A model generated the notes under the pieces. It saw nothing but the letters and a program-made list of their open reading frames with translations, searched no databases and was not told the origin of the DNA. Shown here in pieces: positions 12,150 to 25,350 of a stretch of DNA of 64,000 bases. The position numbers and the translations under genes were made by a program. This stretch comes from Euwallacea fornicatus. Its lineage: Eukaryota > Arthropoda > Insecta > Coleoptera > Curculionidae. The stretch is taken from NCBI RefSeq assembly GCF_040115645.1, contig NC_089562.1:3348001-3412000 (forward strand). Direction: 5' to 3'. Each line of letters opens with the position of its first letter. Positions within the stretch are counted from its first letter, which is position 1.

Positions 12150-15100
12150 TGGATGTTTTCTTAGAGAACACCGGCACAGTACGCCCTCAATGTTAAAAAC
12201 AAGAGGTATTATAACTGGAGGTATTTTTTTAGTTTAGTAGCTAAATTACTCATACGTACATGTCCCAGACACTGCTACACAAAAATTATAATTCTATACA
12301 TATTATCCATAATGAGTAATTTGCTACGAATTTTTGAAATTGGTTTTTAAAACTGCCATTGAAATTTTAGTCAATTCAGGGTATAATAATAAAGAAAACT
12401 TGCTTGCCGAAAAATAATGTACTGATCATAATTATTGTCATTTGCAATGCAACTTTAAGATCGATGCACATAAAGATAAGGAATAATTAGCCTTAATTTC
12501 GATCGAATTTTCGGCGAAATCGGCTCTAAATTATTATAAAAGACATCTGTTTTCTTTAAAAAAAATGCAAGATGTGTATGCAAGGCTTGTCGAGGAGACA
12601 TTGTAGCAGAACGGATTAAAACGCAGTGGCGGATTCATGATATATCGGCAACTTGAGTGGGCTTATGAATATTTACTAATAGCCTCTGGTCCCTTCTGGT
12701 GAAGTTTGGCCCGCGCAAAAAAAAATTAAAAAAGTATATTATTTTCGGAGCAAGTGTTGCAAAAATATCGCATCGTAAGTAAACGAGGGCAATTTTCGAT
12801 AAAAATATGTATAGTAGTGTTCCTGCCGAATTTTTGAACTGTTGATTCGTCTGAAGAGAGGAAATTTCCAAAAATTGAAAATCACTGAAGGATCCTTGAA
12901 CACATCTCGAGCCGTCTCGGTTTGAATGTATTAATTAGGTACGGGCAAACTTGAAGTTTACTCGGAAGGAAATTTCTGCGTCCGATATGCAACTTCCAGC
13001 TAGAAGAAAATGTATTTAATATATAAAATCTTTTCTCCGTGGGAGTCCGTGGCAGAATTATTTGACCGTTGCAAGCCCATCTCCCTTGAAATATTACTTT
13101 TTTAAACCTTAATAAGCTCATTACATAAGGTAACTCTAAAGCAGAATGAGCTTACAATCGACAGTTACATCTTCGCAGCCATATTTCAGATATAAAAAGC
13201 CCCTTGTATCGTAAAATTTTACGTGCTATGCTCAATAAACTTTTTCTTTCAGTGGTAACATCTTTATAAAGAGCCGTAAAAGCCGAAGTACCCTTTTTCA
13301 AACTTAACGTGAAATTACCCACTTCTTTGGTTCAGGATTTTATGGTTTATTCAAATTATTATTAAGGCATGCGTTACGACGTAATACTTTCTGATAGTCA
13401 TCCTGAGAATACATTTAAGTCTTTTTCTAGATTCCTATATTTGCAATTATCCCTGCTTGACTCGGCTTGTTTATTAGCTGCTCATTTTGCACTCAATTAC
13501 AAAATTTCGCGCCTTGGCATGTCCATTAGTAGTTCGCAAAATGCAAATTTACCATTTTTCCAAGTTCAAGTTACCCGGACTATCTGAACATCAGTATTGT
13601 CCTAAAGCAGCCGTTTTTCTTCCTGAGGCTTATTTGAGCCTCGATGGTCTATTCTTCTTTTCCGCGGAAGAAACAAACCGCTTTCTAATTAATTCCTAAT
13701 TATACGGGATTATTCTTCAGTTTTAGATAGGCAGGGGAAGGTCGATAAAAGTGGCCCGGGGAGCTGCTCTTCTTTAAAACCGTTGTGGAGATTACTTCGA
13801 TTTCTTTTTAAACGAACGCGACCGTAACGTGCAATTAGTCGAAATACCGTAGGGGGTGAGATGGGCAAAATAGAATATTTTTTAAGTTTGAAAATATGGC
13901 CTTTTTGCCCCTTTCCCCGGAGCTCCCCTGATCAAACCAAATACAAAATTAAAGCTTTAACAATTAAGCGAATTACCATAAGTAATTTATAGGATAGTGT
14001 CTTTTGAACTGTGCGTTTTTAATAATAGTAGAACAACTTTATTGCTCCCATCTAGTTGTTGTTAATAAATTTTCGGGCTGCCCACTGTGAAATAGCGCTT
14101 TAGTTTAAATATTTTCCGTTATAACAGGAATTATGATTAAATGAGTTTTATTAAGGTATAAACTGCGGCTGCTATGAATTCGTAATATGGGATAAACCAA
14201 GTCTGGCCCCAACACGAATCTTGGGGGCCATAAAAAGCGAAAATAATAATTAAATGACAAATAAGTATTAAATTGCGGAGCTTTTCGTGCTTCGGGTGAA
14301 ACATTATGTTACGCAGCACTATACAGGGAGCGTTCATTTTAACTTCTATTAACTGCCAAAAGGATCTGGGAGACAACGCTATTCAACATCCATCAAAAAA
14401 TATTGTCTGGTTAAATTTTGCGAGGAAATATTTCATGGTCATGAAAACTCGTTCAGCTATCATCACGTCACATTTTATCAAGGAATTAACTCATTGTCGG
14501 ATAAAATTTAGTGAGGAAATCGATCTCTTGTGTAGTGGATAAAATCCTGAGGAACTTCATTGGACATGGATTAAATAAATTTAGTGCGTCAATGAAAACT
14601 ACTGAAGGTTTAGAAAATTTAAATTCAGGCTGAAACAGGAAAAAATATTCGATTTTCACGAGGAACCATACTTATTATAATGGACAGAATATCTTCCAAT
14701 TTAACTGAATTTTAAAACGTCCTGGGTTGGGAAAATTAAAACGACCCTGCTGCCATTAAAACTTAATCAAGAATTGAATACATTTCTCATAAAAAATTTA
14801 ATGTGGATTTTAACTAGTTTGCGGCGTTAAATCAATTTAAGAAAAAAATTCTTGCAGGAAATAAAGCTCATTTAACTGATATCCAAACTTAAATACATCG
14901 ATCAAACAAGTTTAGTCAGGAAGATAGTCGTGCATCATCATAAATTCTAGAAGGATCGTTATCGCAAAATTTCAATTCGATCGGAGGTCAGTGATTTTTG
15001 ACAAATTAAACCCATTTTCAAATGGCACTTAGTGTAAATTTAACTTATTGAAGTCATAACAGAATGCATAAAAGTTACTTAAGGAAATTTAATGAGGCAA

Positions 15101-15369
15101 ATCAATTCTTAACGTGATACGACGCACACTACGCCCCTGCGTTAAGTGGCACATAAGAACATTAATTTATGATTTGCAGGATTTGCATTTTTCTTCCTTG
15201 AATATTAAGGGCGTACTAGCAGATTTGCTAACTATAGCAGAAGAATTTTTCAATTTGGAAAAACGGGAGTTTCTGGAAAATTCTAAGGCTTAAACAGCGA
15301 ATACTACGCCTTTGGTCATCGCTCAATCTTTGACAGCAGTAATTTCGAAGAGACAATCTTAATACGATA
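12150..15369. other. No supported gene
   Basis: AT-rich with short frames only. A CAGTGGCGGATT string at 12624 resembles the start of some insect hAT-type terminal repeats, but no second end or transposase was seen. Nothing else was recognised. Confidence 0.4.
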
Positions 15370-15489
15370 GACGCTCGATAATGTAAACTTAATCAAACCG
15401 AGGGTGGTTCACATTATCGAAATGTTTACAGTAGCGAACGTGATTTAAATAATGAAAGATTAATTAAAGAAACGTTTAATGTACACAGA

Positions 15490-16219
15490 GGGTGGCCAGT
15501 TGATTTTGAGACACTCTCAATTCTCAACAACGAAGAATTTTTTGAATCGAACGTGCAAATCAGGGTTATTCAATGTTAGTGGTTGAAAAAATGGCAATGT
15601 TCATTTTTCATTTTAATAGCTTTTTCCATGGTATTTGAAGGTGACCTCTATTTTTTTAAATGGCAACGTATCGTTTTTATCACAAATTCATATTCTTCTA
15701 ACGGAAACAAATAACATTTACCATATCTCAAACATTTTTTTATGCAAGCGCAAGTTAAGCATCGATAAGATGAAAGATCTAAAATGATGTTTTCATTTTT
15801 TGATTTCCCCTCATATTTTTCGGTTTAGTCGAAATTTCCTGATAAATTTTGCCCTCGAGATAACTCCATGAATAAAAGTCGAGGGGCGTTAGATCGGGTG
15901 ACCTAGCAAACCACGCAACAGGACCACCTCTACCAATCGACCGATCGATCATCGATAACTTGTTTTTGCATAGAAATATGTTTCGAGTAAAAGTTGTTTG
16001 TCGCTATCAGGATCGTATGAATTTGTAATAAAAACCACACATTGCCATTAAAAAAAATTAAGGCCACCTCCGAGTGACCTTGAAAACGCTGTTTAAATAT
16101 AAAATCGAAGTTGCTATTTTGTCCCCCCTTTAACACTGATTAGCCCTAAATTGAAAGTTGGGTTAAAAAATACGCTGTTGATGAGCTTTTAGAATGTCTC
16201 AACATAAATTGATCACCTT
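15490..16219. mobile_element. Nested long-inverted-repeat element 2 with DDE remnant
   Basis: The left end GGTGGCCAGTTGATTTTGAG and the right end in reverse GGTGATCAATTTATGTTGAG form an inverted repeat that continues, imperfectly, for roughly 200 bases on each side; GGCAACGT and CACAAATTCATA blocks recur in reverse on the right. In the middle, on the minus strand, VAWFARSPDLTPLDF is a Tc1/mariner-superfamily block. The rest of the transposase is unrecognisable. The arms do not resemble those of the element nested in Tigger copy 1, so the two appear to be different families. Confidence 0.65.
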
Positions 16220-16344
16220 GTATATAAAAAAATAAACAAACATTCTAATGGTGATAAGTATTTTTGAATTAGAAGAACAACGGTGTGCAATTTTAGTTTG
16301 CGTAACTTGGCACTTAGCATTGTCTTCAAATGCCTGCGCTCTTA

Positions 16345-17000
16345 AGCTACGAAGAACTAAAATATTCGTGTATGATACTTCTTTACTTTCGGCCCAATCT
16401 CAAGCTTGATTAAAAACTTGTACAGCTCTACAAGTCACTGCACTTCTAACTTGAATGAGAATGCCGTCATCGTCCTCACTGTCCATATCTTCCGCCTTAT
16501 TAACATCGTTCTTCTGCTTATCTTCGTTCCACAAATTAATATCAGCCGGGTGCAAACAATGTTGGGGTTCACAATTTCTAACAAATCAATTCCCTTTAAT
16601 GACGTACCGACAAGAACATCACCGTTGGATCGCAATTATTCCCCTAATGACGCTTAAGGGCACGTCATCTTCATCTTGGTCGTTGGTACAAAACAGGTCA
16701 CTTCGACATTTTTAAATAATCCAAAATGCACTTTACAGCATATGCAAATTTAAAGCGGCTTCTCGTAATGTTACCAGTTTCAAAATCTCAAATGTATTTT
16801 CAAGATTTTTTGGTAAGAATCACGAAACTAGCGATTTTCTACAATATAGTTTGGTGAGTCTTATTACGTTCCGGTCCATGATCCATGAACTAATGGAATT
16901 AGGTTGGGCGGAATGTAGATGACGAAAATTGACCCATCCTCGCTCGTCAGTTGCTGCTCTGGAAGATGACTCGGTACATTATTTAAAACTAAGAACGTTT
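16345..17000 (-). pseudogene. Tigger/pogo transposase C-terminal fragment, copy 2
   Basis: On the minus strand LKGIDLLEIVNPNIVCT matches copy 1 (LDGLDLLEIVNPNIVCT). A one-base deletion near 16549 then shifts the frame, so the acidic tail seen in copy 1 reads out of frame here. More distal matches continue up to a DNA similarity around 16930-16960 (CCCATCCTCGCTC...CAGTTG in both copies). Dead relic. Confidence 0.72.
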
Positions 17001-17108
17001 TTATTGGAAAATATCTCTTTTTTTAAGAAATTTTTTACCTAGAAATTAATTAATCCTCAAATTACGGCATCGAGCGTGCACATTGTTCACTTTATCGAGG
17101 GCCGGCTG

Positions 17109-19681
17109 TATTTATGAGGTATTAAGATTCCTCACTAAATTCCCTTTGGGAATGGGTTTACTTCTTAAAAAGTAGAAACACGCTGAATCCAATTAAATGA
17201 AATGAATTACCTCCATTGAATTTCATTTGAATTTCATTTCCTTGGGAATTCAGTTGTGTCTTCTGTCGGCGAAGCTGTGTGCTCGCTACAGGATGACTGG
17301 AAGGTGGTGATTTGCTTGCTCTCCTTTGTAAACGAGTAAACATTTTTAATCTGTCCAAGCTGTTATTGACCGGTGCCATTTTCCCATGCTTTTCAAATAT
17401 ATTTGTTGGAATATAACTGAGTTTGCACAACTCGAGGCACGAGAACCCAGGGAACAATGTCCCTCTCCCCAATATCTAGATTCTGTAATCTAAAAAATAA
17501 AAACAATAGCCGCGTTCTCTCTCGGTTGCTGGAACCCAGATAGTGGTAGGTACCTGTCGGAGCCTGTAACTTTAACGGCGGGTCGTGATATAAATTAATA
17601 CTTGTTGCATTTATTTAGCAGGGTTACAGTTCACGCAACTAGCGATAAATATCTACCAATTAGCAGTTTATTGGCTTGCTTGCTGGTTAAATTATAAAAT
17701 GAACAAAAAGCTCAAGAATGTGATGCTTCAGGAACGGTTTGAGAGTTTAATTGAATGCGGCACACGAAACACGTCTGTCCATGAGAAGTGCATTACCAGA
17801 AATGTTTTTATTACATGTAGAAAATATCCCCAAGTTAAAGTTTCTGAAACTCTTCATAATATCAAAATTTATATTATAAAAATATACCAAACTACCTGTT
17901 CATAAATTTCCATTTATCATTGTAATAGTAGTACAATTACAATAGAAACGCTAGTTAAGGTTTTTTTTTTAACATAAACATGCAATAAAACTGATTTACA
18001 ATCGAGTGGATTATAAACGCTCTTGCTTGATCGTTAACTAACTCGGCTTCATGAATATTTATTTCCGAAGAATAACAAAAGAATTCTTCTTGATCTAATG
18101 AATTCTTCCAAGAGATTCTCTGCAGAATGTGTATTCAACTAGAATAAGGTCTATTTTCCCTCAGATCTAGATGCTGGCGATACACTTCCTAGCATTATCT
18201 CTATCTGTGTCCATATTCTAGTCCATTCAAAACAGTTCCTTTACGGAAAAATTTATTAAAGAAGAGATAAACTTAAAACTTGAAAGAATTAGCACATACA
18301 TATCGTGAATTCACCATCATCTATCACATTCGGTTTAGATATGATTGGTGCAAAAGCAATTTTTTCAAGTTTTCCCAAGTATCTTCTTTCCTTTTCTCGT
18401 GGCCCAAAGTAATGCCCCCCTCCAGCATCGTTTCTTTTCGTATTAAGCTAAAAAATTTATTGTTCGTGGACAATACCCACGTCCTTCGAAGTTTATTACT
18501 TCTGGAGGTCGCTTTGGTACGTACGATTTTTGAAGTTTCCATTTTTACTTAAGATTGACCGCACAGTATATCCTGGTCAAAAATGCGGCTTAACGACGCT
18601 GTAACCAATACGGCTGCAAACTATAAGTCTTTCAGAATATCTCAGGGATTATTCTTATCAAAATTTACTGGGGCTGAAAGTCTATAGTTGTAAAATGTTT
18701 TCGAAATTTTCAGTTGTTTGTAAGTTTTTTCTAAATTTGTGACCTCAACAAACATCCCCCCACGCCGGCATTTCTTTACCAAACTGCCAACAAATCAAAC
18801 TATTTACTCAAAAAACTTAATGGATCGTTCCGTCCGAAATTCATTGGCATAGTTGGTCCACTGCGGCAATCACGATATTTCAAAATTTGCCGTTCTTTTG
18901 AAATTTAAAAAATTTAATTTGTTAAAGGAAATAACACCATACCACACCACTGCTACATTATGTAACAAACTGCAAAATTTAGTACTTATCACAAAACTTC
19001 GAAGGATTGAATGACCCAAAATTCATTGGTGCGAAGGGTCTGTTTTGGAAATTTAAATTTTTTAAATGAAGGCACCCCGAAAAGCAAATTTCCTGTACAC
19101 CCCTCAAGAAAACTCCCTCTAAATTACCCCTATTATGTCAAATTCTTATGATTTAACCACCGGTCAGGCCATTTTTATTCTGTTTATTTTATTATTTTCC
19201 ACTCGAATCTTCAGATAAGACTAAACACGCATTTCTTTAATCCTAAACCCACAAAAGAGGCCTTTATCTAGATTGAATTTGGGCAAGCCCATTAATAAAT
19301 AATACAATGGAACAAGGCGTATCTGAAAACTTATGAATAATTTTGCATTTTCAACTTTTTATTTCGGGAATCCGATGCGCAGCTCTTAATTACTTCATAT
19401 CTAGTTAAGAATTTGACTGAAACATGACGAGATTAATGAACGAGTATGACGGACTTCCGTTGCTTTTCACTTTTATATTCAAGTACATACCGGTGTAATC
19501 AAGAGTTTTCGAAGAATAATTTAAAAGTGAAATACTCCTGTACTACGTTCAAGGGAAGACTGTTGAAATAAATGCACTTCCCGCTTAAATGAAGGGTCTA
19601 AGGTAATTCGCATCACTTTGATGTTAAACAATCATTGTTAAAGTCGCATAACCAATGATGATCGTATCGTCCACTTGAGCA
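17109..19681. other. No supported gene; weak internal repeats
   Basis: Short frames only. At about 18820-18925 and 19005-19075 two loosely similar segments occur (AAATTCATTGG followed by GTTC or GGTCTGTT, and then AAATTTAAA-rich sequence), suggesting an old repeat. No domain was recognised. Confidence 0.35.
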
Positions 19682-19910
19682 ATGAAGAGTCATGTCGCTC
19701 CGGGTTGCCACTATTCAAATTGGGCAAACCAGCACCTTTCTTCGCGGCATGAACTTATGCAAAACGTCAGCGATCTGATGGCGAAGCTGAAGCGATTGTC
19801 ATCATCTACAGGAGATTCTAATTCAGTGTTAACATACAATCCATCAGTCTTTGTTATGATTAAAAATCATCTAAATTTTCCTCAGTTCAAGAACGTAAAC
19901 CTCTGATGTA

Positions 19911-21207
19911 CGAGGATACATTCAGAAATATCCAACCTGACATGTAGATGGCGATTTTTTATTAAAATTTACCAATATTATGAAAACTTAAAATATTTTT
20001 AAAAATAATTATTAAAAACTTGAGTCTAAAGTTTAACGTTGCTACGTTGATTTAAATGTGTTTTGGAGTTCTCCTTAGTGAACTCTTTCAGACACTTTGT
20101 GAGCATGGAAAACGTTGGTCGTTGATACTCGATTGTATAGTTTCATTTGAAAGGTCTTATTTCATTCAACGTCAAAGAGGATCTAAATTCTACTCCGGGG
20201 GAATCTGGTCCTTCGTTAACAACAGTAAATTATTGAGCGGCAGAGTTTAAACGCAGTCGTACCGGCTGTCGAGACGAACTCCACAGTGGTCGACCCAATG
20301 ACACTCCAGATTTGACCACTCCTGATATTGTGGTGAAAATCGAGGAAACTGTCCTGGAAGACCGTCGGCTAAAATTGAGCGATTTGGTAAACATGATCGG
20401 CATTTCAATTAGTACTGGACATCACATTTTAACCGAACAAATGGATATGAGAAAACTGTGTGCAAGATGGGTGAAGCGATTACTCACAATCGAACGAAAA
20501 CAGTGGCATGTTTCAAGGGAGCGTTTGGCAAAGTTTCGCAGCAATAAAGTCGAGTTTTCGTCTTGATTCACGCCAACGACTGAAACATGAGTCCACCATT
20601 TCACACCTGAGACGAAAGAGTAGTTAAAACAATGGACTCAAAGGGGGAATCGGCCCCAAAGACAGCGAAAACCTTTCCGTCTGCAGGAAGGGTGGTGGTG
20701 TCCGTTTTTAGAATGACCGTGGGACAATTTTTATTGACTCCCTAAAGGAAAAACAATGCACGCAGGACATTATACAAATTTATTGCAGGGTTTGCGCGAA
20801 GAGGCTAAGAAAAAGCGAGCGCATTTGCCGAAAAAGATAGACTTGTTTCAACAAGACAACGCACCAGTGCACACTTCCGTCTCATCGTGACGACCAAAAT
20901 CGATCAACTTGTTTCGAATTTTTTCGTCGTCCACTCTATTCGCCAGATTTAGCTCCGTCAGATTATTTTCTATTTCCAAATGCGGAAAAATGGCTCGGTG
21001 GACAAAGATCTACCAAAAATGAAGAGGTGAAGTCCGAGGTTGGGTGTCCATTTTGAAACATTCGAAGCTTCTTACTGCAAACGCAGTATCGAACATCGCT
21101 CGGAACGGTGTGCCAATCTCAAAGGAGACTATGTAGAGAAATAACGTAATATTTTCCAATGTTTTTTTCTTTAAGGGTATGGTCGAGTACTTCTGGGACT
21201 ATCCTCG
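19911..21207 (+). mobile_element. mariner element, full length, inactivated
   Basis: The ends are inverted repeats: CGAGGATACATTCAGAAATA on the left, and CGAGGATAGTCCCAGAAGTA at the right in reverse. TA lies on both sides (19909-19910 and 21208-21209), the expected target duplication. The length of about 1.3 kb is typical of an intact mariner. Its transposase is riddled with stops and frameshifts, so it cannot move itself. It is inserted inside an exon-like open frame. Confidence 0.88.
20080..21144 (+). pseudogene. mariner transposase, degraded
   Basis: Blocks in mariner order are visible across several frames: LEDRRLKLSDLVNMIGIS, then GHHILTEQMDMRKLCARWV (linker region, usually ending in ..CARWVP.L), an altered region around 20575-20750 where the first catalytic Asp is expected, then IDLFQQDNAPVHTS (second catalytic Asp, matching HDNA.PH.S), and finally RSIEHRSERCANLKGDYVEK at the C-terminus. 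At least five stops and frame changes are seen. The spaced YSPDLAPSDYFLF-like block is also recognisable in the DNA at about 20933-20970. Confidence 0.85.
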
Positions 21208-21423
21208 TACAAGCAGTCGAAACCGATTGCTATAGCCATCAAAGCACAGAACGAAACAAGCAAACCTGAACACAAAGTCATCGATTTCAGATGTTCATTC
21301 ACATCACCGGACATCGATATGATCAGAAACATTTGGGATCGGCCTGTCGAAACACAGGCTTATCTTGACTGTTTTAAGAGATACAACTTTATAAATTTTA
21401 GCGAAGGAAGTACACCGGCGTAA

Positions 21424-23099
21424 ATAACGTAACTTGTTCGTCTCGAATCTTGTCACCTAACTTTGATTGGACGATAAGGCCGAAGTTAGAAATGGCATAA
21501 GGTAAAAAAAAAATAATGTGGAGACACCGGAAATGTATCTAAAAGCAAAATATTTGCTTACCTTCTGAGGGTAGCAACGAACGCAGGAATACGAAGAGGT
21601 ATTAGTTAAGTGGCAGGAAATGGACCTTCATGCGAGCGGACAGGGTGGACAAAGGGCACGTCTACTTGACTGGACAATTACGTCCGTTTGGCGTCAAAGA
21701 TAAATAGATATGAAATATGAGGGGTGCCCGTTTAATACGCACCTGTCGATTGACTTCTGCACACCAAGGAAGCTTAAAAAATTTATTTTAAACGTTATTT
21801 AAATAACTGGTAGTTCTGCGTGTGGTCGGAGATCTTGCGGTAACCTCTAGTAAAATATGTATCCTTCTACCAGAGGAGAAGATTAGAATCTGTAAAAATT
21901 CTCACAGTTCATTGAGAAACCTTTCAGACCGAAATATTTTAGTGCCTTAATTAACGGTGTCGAAAATATAAATGGGTCGAGGAGGTTTGTTTTATGGGGG
22001 CATTAGGAAGAGCAGATCCATTCTAGGGTTATGCAAAGGTTATTGCAAAGGTAATTACACCAATAAACGTAGAGCGTAAAAGGGCTTGTCACTAGCCCTC
22101 CAATTCAACCTTAAGGCTGTTCCGAGTCCGTATCAATCTTGCTTAACGACCAGCTGCAAATTTAAAACTGCAGTGATGTAATTTTGCTAATTCGTCAATG
22201 AAAAATGACCATTATTTCGTTCTTAATTTCATTCTTAATTACATTATTAATACATTAAATAAGTAGATATCTACTGGGGTAATTACAAAATTTTTATGCT
22301 GATTTTGTTAGTGATGGATAGCTAAATAAAAAGTTATACTCGGTTTTATTTTTATTTGCCCAAGCTGATGTTTATCATTCTGTAAGATTATTTATTACAT
22401 GTGATATTGAACTAAATTGAGTACAGATAAAATTCGTTTTTTTTTTCGCATTTCTTCATGGAAGTTTTCCCGTCATCTTACAATTGTTTTGTAGATGGGT
22501 AAATGTATTACTCCAATTAGTCCTAATTGTTCCCAAATCGATAAAGATAAAATACAACTGAAATAAAAGTTTTCTGTTTGTTAACGTTCTGCAATATTAT
22601 TTACTCTTTTGCAATAAATTTGAACCCGCTTCATAACGCAAGACCTCATCTAAACGCATAAACATTGAAGTCAGTCTGAAAACCCGTTATCGTTTCAAAT
22701 TTGATCATGCAAGAGTGCCCTTTATGCACCCACAGGGAGGCCAAAAACACAAATTCCTTAACCCGAAGTGACCTTAAATTGTACATTATTCATCACAGTT
22801 TTCGCCTTTTCGGGGAAATACGATTAAATTACGAACCTTAAAATGACGAATTTTACTCTTGTAACTGAGTTATTACTTGCCAAAGGAACGACGCGAAGAG
22901 TTTTTATCGTGTGTGAACTATGAGGTGAGACTTCTGGATCAATTGAAGACATGATGCGATTTTTACGTTTTGTTAAATTCCATACCAGCCGAGATATTTC
23001 AATTTTCTTTCTCATCAAACGATCTGAAACTAAGTGTTGAAGAGAGGTTTTTATCTACCCAGGGCGATTCAAGAACATACCGACAACCTTTGAGAGGAC
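21424..23099. other. No supported gene
   Basis: AT-rich, with short frames only. No domain, tRNA-like fold or repeat was recognised. Confidence 0.4.
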
Positions 23100-23825
23100 G
23101 TAAAGCTCGTAAAAATAAATAGTTAGATAGAATAAAATTAGGTCCGAAATCATTTCCAAGATATAGAGTGTTTAATCTTTTTTTATATCTTTTAAATATT
23201 TCAAAGTCGGTCAAGGACAAGAACATGAAATTAGGGACCCGCTATGGCGGGATAAATGTACACGTTCTGGGGTGCGCGGGATATTTCCACTTGCACCAGT
23301 AGCGTCCAGCGTTTCTACATGTTTAAACAGTTCAAAATTTAACGGAACCACAACTTGCAAGGAGAATATTATTTTTGCGATGAGACATGTTTCACACATG
23401 TGTGTCTTCGTGTCCTCTATCACTACCAAATGAAACATAAATTAATTTCTCCTAAAGAATTTTTAAAAGTCGCATTTAGAAACCCGTGTCAGTTTTGGAG
23501 TAGACGTAGGAATAAGAAGTTATTTTTTATCTTGGAAACGTCTACTTAAGCGACAAAACACTAAGAAGTATTTTTTTTTATTAAGAATTCATGGAATATT
23601 AAAAAATCTATCCGTACTAAAAAAAACCAGTGGCGCACTTCTTCATTAACAACATGCACAGTTATCCCGCCATAGCGGGTCCCTAATTTTATGTCTTTGT
23701 CTCAGCCCGTTTTTGAAATATAAGGAAATATATATTGTGAAATGAAACACTCTGTATCTTGGAAACGAAGTAATTTTGGATCTAACTTCATTCAATCGAA
23801 ATATTTGTTATTATGATATGTGCAA
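23100..23825. mobile_element. Long inverted repeat, probable non-autonomous DNA transposon
   Basis: About 23110-23262 and 23645-23815 are inverted copies. The core is a perfect 28-base match (23228-23255 with 23662-23689) that itself contains the hairpin CCCGCTATGGCGGG. Outside the core, CCAAGATATAGAGTGTTTAA on the left pairs with a near-identical CCAAGATACAGAGTGTTTCA on the other strand. The middle 380 bases have no recognisable coding sequence. Such a structure fits a foldback or MITE-like element with long arms. The outer ends and target duplication are not resolved. Confidence 0.7.
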
Positions 23826-25350
23826 GCAGCCGTATAAGGAAGGAAATTTTAAATATAATGCCAAGCTCAAGTATTGCATGGGAGAGACAAATACCAAATT
23901 CAACTTGCCGGTACAGTGATTTGCCTTTGCGTGCAAAATCTGGAAAATTACTATAAAGAAACAATTAATTATACGTTCATATGTACGACAATAAAGTCGA
24001 GATTTCCAAGGACTAATTTTTTACTCTTCCTGAAGGTGACAGAAGTATCAACGATCTCTGTCGATCCAAAATTCCGAATTCTCTAAATTATGATACTATT
24101 ACAGATAACAATCGCATTCAGAAAGACCTCCGCAATTAATCAAATCAGTATGACAAGCTATTAGCCATTTGAATAAATTACGAGTTTTTTTCTTGTTCTT
24201 TAATGCAGTTTAATTTAAGGATTAACAAACATCAAGTTTTTAATAAATTCCCGATGCATTATGGGGGGACAAGGCGCAGCACGGTAGGTCTCAGTTCAAT
24301 TTACGTAACATGATGAATGGCTAGTTGTTTCCGTTTCAAAGTTTTATATGAATTACAGGCTTAAGTGATTTTTAATTGCGAACAAAAATATTATATGCTA
24401 AACCAATGGCTATCTTTTTTATTCTATGAATATATCAAAAAGCGTGCAAACCATCACCACTCGGTATTGCACGACTTACCTCGAGTTAAGCAATTTACTT
24501 GGAAGTTTCGTTTGAGAAAGAGAGTTTTGTTCCAGTGTTGAAGGTACTGCAAATATTTCAGATCTTAAGGATGAAAATTTTCTCGATCAAATTGGCCAAA
24601 ACGGTGATGGTGATGGTGATGAAATTGATAGATTCAAAAAAACATCAATCAAACTAGAAGTTACGAGTGGTCTCCTGCAATGTCCTCTACATATTTTTTT
24701 GATAATTATTGTCATGTTTTTCCGTCTTCCTTATAAAAATATTTTCATTTTTTCTTTTTGTCTCAAATGGATATCGACTGAACTTGTTCCTCACACAACT
24801 TTAAATGACTCCCATTTCGAATATCTAAAGCTCCACCCATTTGAATGTACAACTAAGACTACGTAAAAATTTTCCGTATTTATTGGCGCGATTATTCATT
24901 AAATTTAATCAGTCGCATGTAAATATCAAGGTAATGGCAGGCCGCTCTGGATTCGCCATGTTCATCGTTAACAACGTCTAACAAGGTGTAAAATTAATCA
25001 CCTTTGCTTCAATAAAACGCAGAAAGAATTATATAATTGAGCTCGAAACTTTGAGCAGAAAACTTGGGGAGTTTAGCATCGTCTGATAAAAATTTCATTG
25101 CAGTCAATGCAAGCAACGTGGACCTTCTAACTTTCTAGTTTTGCAAGGATATTTGCAATTGAAGTTTCAGAGGACTTTCGAGTGCTCTTAAAATTGGCAG
25201 GAATAAAAAAAAATCCAGTTTTCAATCATGTAAATTTTATATATAAACAAATTTCAAACCATATAAAACATTGATGAAAACACCATGAAATTCATTCAAC
25301 AAGAAAACAGATTATAGAGAATTCATTCATCGAAATAATTATCAGGTTTT
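23826..25350. other. No supported gene
   Basis: Contains a short GATGGT repeat (GGTGATGGTGATGGTGATG at about 24603-24621). No coding or RNA feature was recognised; it lies downstream (3') of the cuticle locus. Confidence 0.4.

Larger units (their letters stand above)
15370..17108 (-). mobile_element. Tigger/pogo-like DNA transposon, copy 2 (deleted, with nested element)
   Basis: This is the diverged sister of the 3001-5084 element. The left flank (GACGCTCGATAATGTAAAC, then ATTATCGAAATGTTTA) matches the start of copy 1, and the right end in reverse (CAGCCGGCCCTCGATAAAGT) pairs with it as an imperfect inverted repeat. TA follows the right end. The minus-strand Tigger C-terminal coding region is at about 16345-17000. 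The N-terminal transposase half is absent, as in copy 1. A different long-inverted-repeat element sits at about 15490-16219. Confidence 0.7.
19682..21423 (+). pseudogene. Unrecognised two-exon gene or relic, second exon split by a mariner
   Basis: First segment 19682-19811 starts MKSHVAPGCHYSNWANQHLS and continues to LKRLSSST, with an in-frame TGA two codons before the ATG. A good acceptor (TTTTCCTCAG) precedes 19886. From there one frame reads QERKPLMY up to the TA target of the mariner (19909-19910), and resumes after the element as KQSKPIAIAIKAQNE, ending FINFSEGSTPA and a TAA at 21421. Joining 19811 to 19886 keeps the frame across a 74-base intron, but the donor would be GA, not GT, which suggests a mutated site and a dead gene. 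I do not recognise the family; the product would be about 125 residues and hydrophilic. Confidence 0.55.
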
